From: Enterobacter cloacae
Lineage (GTDB): Bacteria; Pseudomonadota; Gammaproteobacteria; Enterobacterales; Enterobacteriaceae
NCBI RefSeq assembly: GCF_013375935.1
Contig: NZ_CP056117.1
Span: forward strand, 2,170,001 to 2,234,000
Length of the DNA stretch: 64,000 nucleotides
Direction of reading: 5' to 3'
Shown: positions 17,640 through 25,858 of the stretch, piece by piece
How the letters are laid out: the number at the start of each line of letters is the position of its first letter
Position numbering within the stretch: the stretch's first letter is position 1
Made by a program: the position numbers and the translations under genes
Notes under the pieces: generated by a model
The model's input: only the letters and a program-made list of their open reading frames with translations
Databases searched by the model: none
Told to the model about the DNA's origin: nothing

Positions 17640-18821
17640 ATGTCTGCAAACAAACTCGCCAGCAGCGCGCAGGGCCTGCAATCCTCTGCCATCCGTGAAT
17701 TATTAAAGCATAGCAAAATGGCGGGCGTGATTTCGCTCGGTGGCGGTATTCCCAATCCCGATCTGTTCGATCGCGAAGGGCTGAAAATCGCCGCGGATGC
17801 TGTGTTATCCCAGCATTTTGGCGAGGCGTTCCAGTATGGCCTGACGGAAGGCGTACCGGGGCTGCGCGAAGAAATTCAGCGCATCTGCGAGGGGCGCGGC
17901 ATTGCCTGTAAAGCCGATGACGTGGTCATTACGTCCGGCTCACAGCAGTCCCTTGACGTGCTGGCGCGTGCGTTAATTAACCCAGGCGATACCGTTGTCG
18001 TCGAGCGTCCAACCTATCTCGCCGCGCTGCAGGTCTTTGGCCTGGCGCAGGCGAATTTTGAATCCGTTGGTACCGACGGCGACGGCATGAAGGTGGACGA
18101 GCTCGAAGCGCTGGTGGCGGGCAAAACCATCAAAGCGGTTTATATCGTACCCACCTTCGGTAACCCTGGCGGGGTGACGCTCTCCGAAGCGCGGCGCAAG
18201 CAGCTGGTTGAATTATCGAAGCGCTATGATTTTGTGATTATTGAAGACGATCCCTACAGCGAAATTAATTACACCGACAACGTGTTCCGCCCGCTGATTG
18301 CCCATGCGAAAGATATCGGCAATGAAGATAACGTGGTGTACACCTCGACCTTCTCGAAAATCCTTGCCCCGGGTACCCGCGTGGGCTGGGTGCTGGTGCC
18401 GGAGTGGCTGAAGCGCGCGGTGGTGAACCTCAAGCAAACCACCGATCTGCACACCAGCACGCTGTCGCAGCTGATGACGTACGAGTACCTGAAAACCGGT
18501 CGTCTGGCGGGACAGATTCAGACGATCCGCGAGGCCTATCGCCAGAAGTACCAGACCTTTGCCGGCGAACTGGAGGCGGAGCTGGGCGATGTGATGACGT
18601 TCCACAAGCCGAAAGGCGGCATGTTCCTGTGGGCGAAAATGAACAACGGTATGAATACGACGAAATGGCTGGAAACAACCCTGAGCAACGGGGTGGTGTT
18701 CGTGCCGGGTGAGTTCTTCTACTGCAACGAGCCGGATCGCGCGACGCTGCGTATGTCGTTTGTCACGCCAACGGATGAACAGCTGAAGGAAGCGGTTCGA
18801 CGTTTGAAAAAATCGCTGTAA
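17640..18821 (+). CDS. PLP-dependent aminotransferase, class I/II (2-aminoadipate aminotransferase-like)
   Basis: 393 residues from the ATG at 17640 (MSANKLASSAQGLQS), preceded by AAGAAGG. A longer open frame from 17331 runs inside the LysR gene and is an artefact. Contains GGGIPNPDLF near residue 36, the NPGG segment, an EDDPYSEI motif that binds the PLP ring, and the Schiff-base Lys in STFSKILAPGTRVGW (about residue 240). Members transfer amino groups from aminoadipate, leucine, aromatic or kynurenine-type substrates; the exact one is not readable. No N-terminal GntR domain, so it is an enzyme and not a MocR regulator. Confidence 0.86.
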   Translation: MSANKLASSAQGLQSSAIRELLKHSKMAGVISLGGGIPNPDLFDREGLKIAADAVLSQHFGEAFQYGLTEGVPGLREEIQRICEGRGIACKADDVVITSGSQQSLDVLARALINPGDTVVVERPTYLAALQVFGLAQANFESVGTDGDGMKVDELEALVAGKTIKAVYIVPTFGNPGGVTLSEARRKQLVELSKRYDFVIIEDDPYSEINYTDNVFRPLIAHAKDIGNEDNVVYTSTFSKILAPGTRVGWVLVPEWLKRAVVNLKQTTDLHTSTLSQLMTYEYLKTGRLAGQIQTIREAYRQKYQTFAGELEAELGDVMTFHKPKGGMFLWAKMNNGMNTTKWLETTLSNGVVFVPGEFFYCNEPDRATLRMSFVTPTDEQLKEAVRRLKKSL

Positions 18822-18827
18822 CAGAAT

Positions 18828-18855
18828 GCGCATAGCGGCATCTGCCGCTATGCGC
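18828..18855. terminator. Long palindrome between convergent genes
   Basis: Perfect 13-bp arms GCGCATAGCGGCA / TGCCGCTATGCGC around a 2-nt centre, between the aminotransferase stop and the convergent NTF2-like gene. Likely a bidirectional terminator or message-end stabiliser, though no T-tract is present. Confidence 0.55.
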
Positions 18856-18875
18856 GGTTCGCCTGCTGGATGAAC

Positions 18876-19295
18876 TTATTGCGTTGCGTGGGCAAGCGCG
18901 CGGTCAGAGGGATCGCCGCCAGTCGCCCGCGTGACTTCATGAATGCTACAAATTTTCCCCTCGCGCAGTGCGGCAAACATATACACCTCTAGCTCCGCCT
19001 GGCGACCTTCTGGATACGTCACGGCTACCCTGTGCCGGTCTGCCACACATTCGTCATGGCAGCATAACGCTTCAACGGTGAATGTAATTTCGCGGATCTG
19101 CGTCCGGACATGATTCAGATGCTGTACAAAACCCTGATAATCAAGTGAGTGGCCGTCCGTAATCTGCTGGTAATCGGGCGTAAAAACCTCTGCCGGATCG
19201 ATATCGCCGTTGAATAAACCGGTTAACAGGCTGGCCATTTTCTCGCGCTGCGCGGTGTTGTCTGACTGATTAAGCAGGGACGTGATGATAGTCAT
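18876..19295 (-). CDS. NTF2/SnoaL-like domain protein
   Basis: 139 residues of alpha+beta cone-fold type: SLLTGLFNGDIDPAEVFTPDYQQITDG near the start and the strand pattern EVYMFAALREGKICSIHEV near residues 100-120. The SnoaL-like family contains small hydrolases, isomerases and steric binding proteins; no specific function can be assigned. Divergent from an AraC regulator with a 95-bp spacer, so it may be that regulator's target. Contains a Cys pair (CCHDEC). Confidence 0.7.
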   Translation of the reverse strand: MTIITSLLNQSDNTAQREKMASLLTGLFNGDIDPAEVFTPDYQQITDGHSLDYQGFVQHLNHVRTQIREITFTVEALCCHDECVADRHRVAVTYPEGRQAELEVYMFAALREGKICSIHEVTRATGGDPSDRALAHATQ

Positions 19296-19390
19296 AGCGG
19301 CTCCTCGTGACGTTGAACCGTTATTATCCTTGACAGCGGATGACGCAGTTTCTGTAATAAGCCTAACAATAACGATTTTCGGTCAACTTC

Positions 19391-20119
19391 ATGCTCACTA
19401 CCGAGAGGCTGGTTCATCCCGGTGCATACCACACCCCGTGGCACAGCCATTTCGCCGGGCAGCTCTGGCGCATCGAAACAGGGCTGCTGGTGATTGAGAC
19501 GCCGCGGGGACGTTCGGTGGTACCCGCAAAACATATCGGCTGGATCCCGCCAGGCCAGCAACATGCTGCCTTTTCACAAAGCGCGGTTGAAGGCTGCGCT
19601 ATCTATATGGATCCCGCCATCTGCGCTGTGCTCCCCGAAGCGCCAGCGCTGTTTGAGTGCGACGATCTCACCAGCGCGCTTTTTTTGCGCTTATATTCGG
19701 CGGACAAGGCATACGATCCGCGCAAGCTCACGCTGCTGCTGGCGGAACTGGCCGTGGCGCCACAGGTTGCTTTTCGCCTGCCCGTGCCGGCCGATCCGCG
19801 GCTGCAAAAGGTGGTGAGGCATCTGCTGCAGGCCGTCGATGATAACCAGACGGTTGAGAGCCATGCCAGCCATGCCGGGATGAGCGTTCGTACCTTCAGC
19901 CGTCGGTTTAACGCGCAGACGGGGATGAACTTCGTTAACTGGCGGCAGCTGGCGCGCGTCATGCAGGCGATGGAGTGGCTGGCGGCGGGAAAGCCGGTTG
20001 GCTGGATTGCGCTATCGTGCGGATACAGCAGCGTCAGCGCATTTATAGAGGTTTTCAGAACGTGGACCGGTAAAACGCCGGGGCAGTGGCTGGTCAGTGA
20101 TGATGCTGCACGAAGGTAA
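19391..20119 (+). CDS. AraC-family regulator
   Basis: 242 residues: N-terminal cupin-like sensor (HTPWHSHFAGQLWRIETG, about residues 14-31) and a C-terminal double helix-turn-helix (about 140-235; MSVRTFSRRFNAQTGMNF and IALSCGYSSVSAFIEVFR). Fits the short AraC regulators that control a neighbouring gene, here perhaps the divergent NTF2-like gene. Its stop is 14 bp from the convergent higA. Confidence 0.85.
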   Translation: MLTTERLVHPGAYHTPWHSHFAGQLWRIETGLLVIETPRGRSVVPAKHIGWIPPGQQHAAFSQSAVEGCAIYMDPAICAVLPEAPALFECDDLTSALFLRLYSADKAYDPRKLTLLLAELAVAPQVAFRLPVPADPRLQKVVRHLLQAVDDNQTVESHASHAGMSVRTFSRRFNAQTGMNFVNWRQLARVMQAMEWLAAGKPVGWIALSCGYSSVSAFIEVFRTWTGKTPGQWLVSDDAARR

Positions 20120-20133
20120 TGCGCGTTACCGGC

Positions 20134-20481
20134 TCAGGCAACGTCCGGCTTGCCGGATTTTCGCTTTGCCATAACTTCCGCAACGGTTTTTATCCGGCTC
20201 AACTCCTCCTGCGTGCGGGAGTTAGATTGCGCTTCCCAGATATCTACGTTCAGCTGTAAGTTCAGCCAAAATTCAATAGTGGTGCCAAAGGCCTTTGCCA
20301 GCTTGATCGCCATATCGGCAGTAAGCTTGCGATTGTTATTGACCAAGGCGCTTACGGTATTGCGGTGTACATTTAGCATCTCTGCCAGATCGTTGATTTT
20401 CAGATTGAGTGGTTCAAGATACTCATACTGCAACACCTCGCCCGGCGTGGTGGGTTTGCGGAGTGCCTGCTGAAGTGTCAT
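20134..20481 (-). CDS. higA: HigA-type antitoxin
   Basis: 115 residues from the ATG at 20481 (MTLQQALRKPTTPGEVL), the family's usual start; the longer frame adds 28 residues overlapping the toxin gene. Xre/HTH_3 helix-turn-helix at about residues 30-55 (INDLAEMLNVHRNTVSALVNN). HigA proteins bind HigB toxin and repress the operon. It lies 10 bp after the toxin gene, the normal HigBA order (toxin first). The DNA-binding domain is intact. Confidence 0.9.
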   Translation of the reverse strand: MTLQQALRKPTTPGEVLQYEYLEPLNLKINDLAEMLNVHRNTVSALVNNNRKLTADMAIKLAKAFGTTIEFWLNLQLNVDIWEAQSNSRTQEELSRIKTVAEVMAKRKSGKPDVA

Positions 20482-20491
20482 AGGTGATGCC

Positions 20492-20792
20492 TCACTTGTG
20501 TTGCGTGTACTTGTGTGGAGAGAGATAGAGATCTTCTGCTTTTCCCTCTGACCAGCGAAATACAAGCCTGTATTGTCTGTTTACCCGGATAGAGGAATAT
20601 CCCTTCAACGGGGGATTCAACGCTTCGTACATATTGCCCGGTGGCGATCGTAAATCCAGGTGCGACTTAGCCGCATTGATGATATCGAGCTTTCTTGCAA
20701 GTGCTGTTTCCAGATTCAAAGGAATCACATTGCTCGATCTCCCGTAAAGAAAAAAAGTCCTCAAGCCATTGATCCCGAAAATGATTAATCAT
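20492..20792 (-). pseudogene. higB: HigB-type toxin gene, frameshifted at a T7 run
   Basis: The frame from TTG at 20764 gives RTFFLYGRSSNVIPLNL... through KGYSSIRVNRQYRLVFRW to the stop at 20492, clearly RelE/HigB-like ribosome-dependent mRNA interferase sequence but lacking the normal N-terminus. That N-terminus is in another frame: ATG at 20792 reads MINHFRDQWLEDFF and meets the toxin frame at a run of seven T (coding strand; seven A at 20750-20756). With six T the two join into 99 residues, a normal length. So the toxin is frameshifted, or the base count is wrong, or slippage restores it. Antitoxin downstream is intact. Confidence 0.75.
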
Positions 20793-20832
20793 AATGCCTA
20801 TAAGCTCCAGTCCATGAAGCTGAGTGAATAGT

Positions 20833-20863
20833 AATGCACTCCTGCACTGTGCACAAGTGCATT
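20833..20863. promoter_or_regulatory. Nested palindrome upstream of higBA
   Basis: AATGCACT (20833-20840) and AGTGCATT (20856-20863) form a perfect inverted repeat enclosing a second one, TGCAC-T-GTGCA (20843-20853). It sits about 40 bp upstream of the toxin start, where HigA normally binds to autoregulate the operon. Confidence 0.6.
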
Positions 20864-20970
20864 TTCGTTATCGACAATATTATCAGGAGGAGGATTGAAG
20901 TGAAGCGAAAGGCGCCGCTAAATGTTGTTTCTTCGAGGCAGATTCCAGAAAAGACGTAGAGTGGCCGGGG

Positions 20971-21016
20971 TGCGGCCTGATGCCCTCACCCCGGCCCTCT
21001 CCCACAGGGAGAGGGA
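20971..21016 (-). repeat. Dispersed palindromic repeat, copy 3 (inverted)
   Basis: TGCGGCCTGATGCCCTCACC followed by CCGGCCCTCTCCC-ACA-GGGAGAGGG, the reverse complement of the unit at 10038-10082. Lies at the boundary between the higBA region and the AT-richer hcp island. A 73-codon open frame across it is not a credible gene. Confidence 0.8.
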
Positions 21017-21151
21017 GAAAAGACGCCTCTTGTTGCCGCACTTAATAATGACGCTTTATAAAATTAGGAATTTATTAAGGTCTATTTTATCTACATTACG
21101 GATGAAGTGGCGTATGGTATTTATTATTAAAAAAGGATTATGAAGGTGTGT

Positions 21152-21601
21152 ATGGATACCGTCGAGGAACTTGGTGGAACATATTTCTATAAAGGAATTT
21201 GCAACATATCGGCTGGTGAGCTTTTTTTTTGGATTTTTTTAGATAAAATTGAAGAGCAGTTTGGTGGCATAGAGGATGCACTAACGATGAGTTGTATCAT
21301 TTTAGGATTGCCGATATTAAAGACCAGAAATAAGCCCTACGGAACGACAGCAGGGACTTCTATAGCATCAAAATATTTACGTCACTATCTCAACGTTGAG
21401 TTACCGGTAAGACTACCGACGTTAACTGAAGCGAGCATCACTACTTTAAAACCTAAGTATGTGACAAATTTGGGAGCCTTTGTCGGGAGGGGACTGCCAG
21501 TGATTGGCTGGACATTAATAGCCAGCGATTTGGCTCAAATATGCTATAAAACTTTAAAAATGTATAACACAATCGCTCACAAGAAAGATCGTATATGGTG
21601 A
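21152..21601 (+). CDS. Small protein of the type annotated STM2901 family
   Basis: 149 residues from the ATG at 21152 (MDTVEELGGTYFYKG), with AAGG at 21143-21146; an ATG at 21140 is possible but its Shine-Dalgarno is too close. Contains a conserved-looking stretch ASKYLRHYL...LGAFVGRGLPVIGWTLIASDLAQI with one hydrophobic segment. From memory it resembles the uncharacterised Salmonella STM2901 family, often followed by a DUF1493 protein, as here (7-nt overlap). Function unknown. Its DNA is clearly more AT-rich than the surroundings, a sign of horizontal origin. Confidence 0.6.
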   Translation: MDTVEELGGTYFYKGICNISAGELFFWIFLDKIEEQFGGIEDALTMSCIILGLPILKTRNKPYGTTAGTSIASKYLRHYLNVELPVRLPTLTEASITTLKPKYVTNLGAFVGRGLPVIGWTLIASDLAQICYKTLKMYNTIAHKKDRIW

Positions 21602-21921
21602 CTGACCAAGAAGTTTTGGCTTTTTTTCAGAATGAATTGCCCGTAATGGGGACATTTACCGGCAAGCTCATACCCTTACAGTTGGATGATATATTGCAAG
21701 AATATGCAGAGGATGATGATTTAGTCTTCTGTATGGATAAATACAGCGTGCGATTCAATGTTGATATAACGTTGATGAATTACAATGCCTATTACCCATG
21801 GTTTCACACCTGGTTTTTCCGAAAATGGTTTACTGACAAACCTGTAGAACAAATTTCTAAACCTTTAACGGTAAGGATGTTCGCCGAATCTGCGAAAGCG
21901 GGAAGGTGGTTATATGATTAA
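21595..21921 (+). CDS. DUF1493 protein
   Basis: 108 residues, ending in the family signature PLTVRMFAESAKAGRWLYD. DUF1493 proteins are small, acidic, of unknown function and sometimes compared to acyl-carrier-like folds. Overlaps the upstream gene by 7 nt and precedes an orphan hcp by 14 nt, so all three are probably one transcript. AT-rich codon use. Confidence 0.75.
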   Translation: MVTDQEVLAFFQNELPVMGTFTGKLIPLQLDDILQEYAEDDDLVFCMDKYSVRFNVDITLMNYNAYYPWFHTWFFRKWFTDKPVEQISKPLTVRMFAESAKAGRWLYD

Positions 21922-21935
21922 TAAGGAGAATAATG

Positions 21936-22421
21936 ATGGCCGTACCCGTCCATTTATGGCTAAAAGATGATGCAGGGAATCTGATTCGGGGATCATCTGA
22001 TGTAGCCGATCGAGAGGGAAGTATTGAATTACGAGGTTTGACACATAATTTGAGTATCCCGGTTGATGGGACAACAGGAAGACTCACAGGAACACGTCAG
22101 CACGCTCCCTTCCTGTTTGAAAAAGAAATTGATAGTGCATCTCCCTATCTTTATCGTGCTGTTGCAACAGGGCAAACGCTCACATCTACAGAGATAAAGT
22201 GGTACCACATTAATGATGCAGGGCAGGAAGTTGAATACTTCAATATTTTACTGGAAGGTGTAAAGGTGGTCTCTATTACGCCCATTATGCACGATACGCG
22301 TAACTGTCCGGGAACAGGGCACATGGAAAGCATCCAACTGCGCTACGAGAAAATCACATGGCGTTATGTTGATGGAAATATTCAATACTCTGATGCCTGG
22401 AATGAGCGAGCAACGGTTTGA
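21936..22421 (+). CDS. hcp: Orphan Hcp-family type VI secretion tube protein
   Basis: 161 residues from the second of two adjacent ATGs (MAVPVHLWLKDDAGNLIRG); GGAG at 21925-21928 is better spaced for 21936 than for 21933. The Hcp core is plain: DREGSIELRGLTHNLSIPVD, TGRLTGTRQHAPFLFEKEID, GQEVEYFNILLEGVKVVSI, and the C-terminal RYEKITWRY. Hcp forms hexameric rings stacked into the T6SS inner tube. No other T6SS gene is in the window, so it depends on a system elsewhere. No C-terminal toxin extension. Confidence 0.9.
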   Translation: MAVPVHLWLKDDAGNLIRGSSDVADREGSIELRGLTHNLSIPVDGTTGRLTGTRQHAPFLFEKEIDSASPYLYRAVATGQTLTSTEIKWYHINDAGQEVEYFNILLEGVKVVSITPIMHDTRNCPGTGHMESIQLRYEKITWRYVDGNIQYSDAWNERATV

Positions 22422-22433
22422 GGTGTAGCAAAC

Positions 22434-22463
22434 TGCCTCCGCTCTGTAAATAGAAAGGAGGCA
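22434..22463. terminator. Hairpin between convergent hcp and bapD
   Basis: TGCCTCC (22434-22440) and GGAGGCA (22457-22463) form a 7-bp stem with a 16-nt AT-rich loop in the 64-bp gap between convergent genes. A plausible shared terminator, weak by sequence. Confidence 0.45.
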
Positions 22464-22485
22464 TGCCCCGTTCTTCCTGCAAAAA

Positions 22486-23685
22486 TCACCGCTCTCTCAG
22501 CGCCTCCTTCGCCCGGTTAAACGGCTTAATCAGATAGTCCAGCACCGTTTTCTCCCCGGTCTTAATATCTACCGTCGCGATCATCCCCGGCACAATCGAG
22601 AAGTGCCTGCCGGCCTTGTTCACCAGATAATCCTGGCTGGTACGAATAAACACCCGATAATAAAACACCTCCGGCTTGGCTTCGTCCTGAATGGTGTCCG
22701 GCGAAATGGTCTCCACCACCCCGTGCAGCCCGCCGTAAATGGCGTAATCGTAGGCGGTGATCTTCACCAGCGCCTCCTGATTAGGATGGATAAAGGCGAT
22801 ATCGCGCGGCGAAAGGCGGGTTTCAATCAGCAGGTGATCGTCCACCGGCACAATCTCCATCAGCTCGCCGTTAGGCGGGATTACGCCGCCGATGGTGGTA
22901 ACTTTGATGTTTTTCACGATCCCGCGCACCGGGGATTTCACCGTCAGGCGGGTGACGGAATCCTCGCGGCCTTTCAGGATCGCCGACACCATATCCACCT
23001 CGGCGTTGGCCTTCGACAGCGCTTCCCGGGCCTGCACGTAATACTGGGAACGCACGTCGGTGAGCTTCAGCTCCAGGTCGCTTTTCTGGCGCTGCAGGCG
23101 CAGCACTTCCACGTGGCTGGCAGCCCCGGTTTTCACCAGCCGCTGGGTGATTGCCAGTTCCTTATTGGCGAGCGCCAGGGCGGAGCGCAACTCACGCTGC
23201 GTGTCCTCCAGCTGCGCGCGCCGCGAGTTGTAGAGCCGCGTTTCGGCGGCGGTCAGGTCGGTCCATTTCTCCAGCGAAGGCGGGAACTTCAGCGGCAGAT
23301 CGTTCACCTCAGCGTACAGACGGGCGCTGGAGGCCAGCGACGCGCGGTAGCGCGCCGCGCTTTCGCCAACGTTGGATTCCGAGCGGGTTGGATCAAGCCG
23401 CGCCAGCACCTGTCCGGCCTGCACCTGATCGCCTTCGTGCACGTTCAGCTCGGTGAGGATCCCCCCGTCCAGGGACTGCAGCACCTGCTCGCGCGAGCTG
23501 GGGATCACTTTACCGGTCCCGGTTGAGACTTCGTCCAGCACCCCGAACCACGCCCAGACGCCCAGCACCACAAACATCAGCAGGGAGAAAAAAACAATGC
23601 GCCGGGCGCCCGTATACCCGCTTTCGGAGTCGAGCGCGTTATCCAGATCGTCCACCGCGGCAACGTCACGCTGACTGATTTTCAT
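22486..23685 (-). CDS. bapD: Type I secretion membrane-fusion protein (HlyD family), BapD-like
   Basis: 399 residues. One N-terminal membrane helix (about residues 27-48, RIVFFSLLMFVVLGVWAWFGV), then the biotinyl-lipoyl and long coiled-coil hairpin (about 120-260) and a C-terminal beta-barrel with the HlyD-family end VPGMIATVDIKTGEKTVLDYL. It bridges the inner-membrane ABC exporter and the outer-membrane channel. Overlaps bapC by 20 nt and is the last gene of the bap operon. Confidence 0.9.
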   Translation of the reverse strand: MKISQRDVAAVDDLDNALDSESGYTGARRIVFFSLLMFVVLGVWAWFGVLDEVSTGTGKVIPSSREQVLQSLDGGILTELNVHEGDQVQAGQVLARLDPTRSESNVGESAARYRASLASSARLYAEVNDLPLKFPPSLEKWTDLTAAETRLYNSRRAQLEDTQRELRSALALANKELAITQRLVKTGAASHVEVLRLQRQKSDLELKLTDVRSQYYVQAREALSKANAEVDMVSAILKGREDSVTRLTVKSPVRGIVKNIKVTTIGGVIPPNGELMEIVPVDDHLLIETRLSPRDIAFIHPNQEALVKITAYDYAIYGGLHGVVETISPDTIQDEAKPEVFYYRVFIRTSQDYLVNKAGRHFSIVPGMIATVDIKTGEKTVLDYLIKPFNRAKEALRER

Positions 23686-25858
23686 TTTTCCACTCCCGTC
23701 CGGTTGCCTGCTGCTGTTGCTGCATTCGGCTGTTGTTCAGCGCCTGCGCTTTTGGCGCATCCATCACCAGCATCCCGTCTTTGAGCACGACCACGCGCTC
23801 TACCAGATCCAGCACCGGCACGCGGTGGGTTGCAACCACCAGCGTGCGGTTGCCGAGCCAGGCTCCGAGACGCTGAATAAACTCCCGCTCGGTGTGTTCA
23901 TCCAGGGAGGCTGTCGGTTCATCCATCAGCACGATATTCGGATCGCGCAGCAGCATTCGCGCCAGCAGAATGGACTGCCGCTGCCCGCCGGACAGCCCCA
24001 CGCCGTTCTCCATAATCGGGTAATCCAGCCCCTTCGGCAGCTTCTGCACAAAGCTGGCCGCGCCGCACATCTCCAGCACCTCGAAGATCTCTTCATCGGT
24101 GGCGCGCGGCATCCCGAGCGTGATGTTCTCGCGCAGGGTGCCGTAAAACAGCCGCGCGTTCTGGGTCATAAAGCCGACGTTTCGCCGCACGTCCGCCACG
24201 TCCAGATGCGGCAGGCTGAGGTTATCCAGCCGCAGCTCGCCGCCGGCCAGATCCATGCCGCCCGCCATCGCCTGGAGCAGGGTGGATTTGCCCGCGCCGT
24301 TACGCCCGAGGATCGCCACTTTCTCGCCCGGCCTGATCTCCAGGCGGTTAATGCGCAGCGCCATACGCGGATCTTCAGGGTGATAGCGGAACTGCGCCTG
24401 CTCGAAAAGATAGTGGCCGCGCAGCACGTCCTGACGGATCGGCGTCTCTTCGCGCTGGTTCTCCGTCGGCAGCTGCATAATGCTATCCAGCCCCTCTTTG
24501 GCAGCCTTGACCTGCTGCCAGCGGGCCAGCACGCCGCACAGCGTCGCCATCGGGGCGATCATTCGCGAGGCCAGCATCGAGGCGGCCACCACCGAACCGG
24601 TGGTTAAGGTCCCGTCGATGACCATCGGGGCACCTACCACGATCACCCCGGCGTAGACCAGGCTCTGAATCGTCATCCCCCAGCTGATCAGGTTCTGCGT
24701 CAGCTCGCGGGTGCGCAGGCCGGATTCCGCGGTGATCTGGATATAGCTGTTCCACTGCTGCAAAAAGCGGTTTTCCGCCTGCATCAGCTTGATGTCCTCC
24801 AGCCCCTGCACGCTCTCCACCAGCACCGCGTTGCGCAGGGTCGATTCATGCGCCGACTGCTTCGCCAGCTCCGCCAGCTTCTTCTGCAGCAGCAGGCCGG
24901 GCAGGACCATGATCACCGCCGCCACCGGGGCGATCCACGCCAGCTGCGGCGCGATGATCGCAAGCACAATCACAAACAGGATAAAGAACGGCAGATCGAC
25001 GATGGTGGAAATTGTGGAGGAGGTGACCATCTCGCGGATCTGCTCCAGCTCGCGCAGCTGGGAGATAAAGCTGCCGGTGGATCGCGGAATGGCGCTGTGG
25101 CGCAGCCGTAGCGCATGGCCGAACACGCGATCCGACACGCGCAGATCCGAGCGTTTGCCCAGCAGATCCATAATGTGCCCGCGCGCGACGCGCAGCACAA
25201 AGCCGAACAGCGTGGCGATCAGCACCCCGATGGTCAGCACGTAGAGCGTCGGGTAGGACTGGGCGGGGATCACCCGGTCATACACCTGCATGGAAAACAC
25301 AATTCCCGAAAGGGAAAGCACGTTGATAAACAGCGCAGCCAGCATTACCCAGCTGTAGGGACGCAGGTCGCGCATCACCAGCCGGTAGAGCCAGTCCGGG
25401 CGGTATTTTGAGATGTAGGCATCCACGCGGCTGTCCTTCAGCGCCGCCAGCGGCCGCAGGGCAATAACGTGGCGGATGGCGGGCAGCATCGCGCTCATCG
25501 ACAGGCGGTTGGTGTGCATTTCGTCGTCGAAGAAGCTGACCTCAAGCGTGTCTTCGCCGTCGAAATTGTCGATCACGCCGATCTTTCCGTCGCTCAGCTC
25601 CACCACCACCGGCAGCCGCCAGCTGTTAATAGACTGCTGATCGGCCGTCAGCAGCTGAAACGTCAGCCCGGCTTCGCGGGCGAGCTGGGTCAGCGCGGGG
25701 ACCATCGGTTTGCCCTTCAGCCACGGCGCGCCCGCGATCAGCGAGCCCGGCGAGCAGGCAACGCGATAGCGTGTCGCCACGTAGCCAAACGCCTGCGCCC
25801 ACTGCTCCAGCGCCTCATCCGTCATGTTTTCACCCTGCGGGATATCGCGTTGCTTCAT
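23666..25858 (-). CDS. bapC: Type I secretion ABC exporter, BapC-like
   Basis: 730 residues. N-terminal C39-like domain (about 1-140) without the catalytic Cys motif, so it docks substrate rather than cutting a leader. Six-helix exporter core (about 165-440), then the ATPase with Walker A ILGRNGAGKST, signature LSGGQRQ and Walker B NIVLMDEP. This plan is typical of LapB/BapC exporters of giant adhesins. The ATG at 25858 overlaps the bapB stop (ATGA); an alternative ATG at 25825 with AGGGTGA upstream is possible. Its cargo is presumably BapA. Confidence 0.9.
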   Translation of the reverse strand: MKQRDIPQGENMTDEALEQWAQAFGYVATRYRVACSPGSLIAGAPWLKGKPMVPALTQLAREAGLTFQLLTADQQSINSWRLPVVVELSDGKIGVIDNFDGEDTLEVSFFDDEMHTNRLSMSAMLPAIRHVIALRPLAALKDSRVDAYISKYRPDWLYRLVMRDLRPYSWVMLAALFINVLSLSGIVFSMQVYDRVIPAQSYPTLYVLTIGVLIATLFGFVLRVARGHIMDLLGKRSDLRVSDRVFGHALRLRHSAIPRSTGSFISQLRELEQIREMVTSSTISTIVDLPFFILFVIVLAIIAPQLAWIAPVAAVIMVLPGLLLQKKLAELAKQSAHESTLRNAVLVESVQGLEDIKLMQAENRFLQQWNSYIQITAESGLRTRELTQNLISWGMTIQSLVYAGVIVVGAPMVIDGTLTTGSVVAASMLASRMIAPMATLCGVLARWQQVKAAKEGLDSIMQLPTENQREETPIRQDVLRGHYLFEQAQFRYHPEDPRMALRINRLEIRPGEKVAILGRNGAGKSTLLQAMAGGMDLAGGELRLDNLSLPHLDVADVRRNVGFMTQNARLFYGTLRENITLGMPRATDEEIFEVLEMCGAASFVQKLPKGLDYPIMENGVGLSGGQRQSILLARMLLRDPNIVLMDEPTASLDEHTEREFIQRLGAWLGNRTLVVATHRVPVLDLVERVVVLKDGMLVMDAPKAQALNNSRMQQQQQATGREWKNENQSA

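Noticed and set aside
20922-21143. 73-codon frame across the inverted repeat before the hcp island
   Set aside because: Most of it is the dispersed repeat sequence, and its protein has no coherent features.
23666-25858. BapC as a leader-cleaving C39 peptidase transporter
   Set aside because: The N-terminal domain lacks the catalytic Cys context and BapA has no double-glycine leader.
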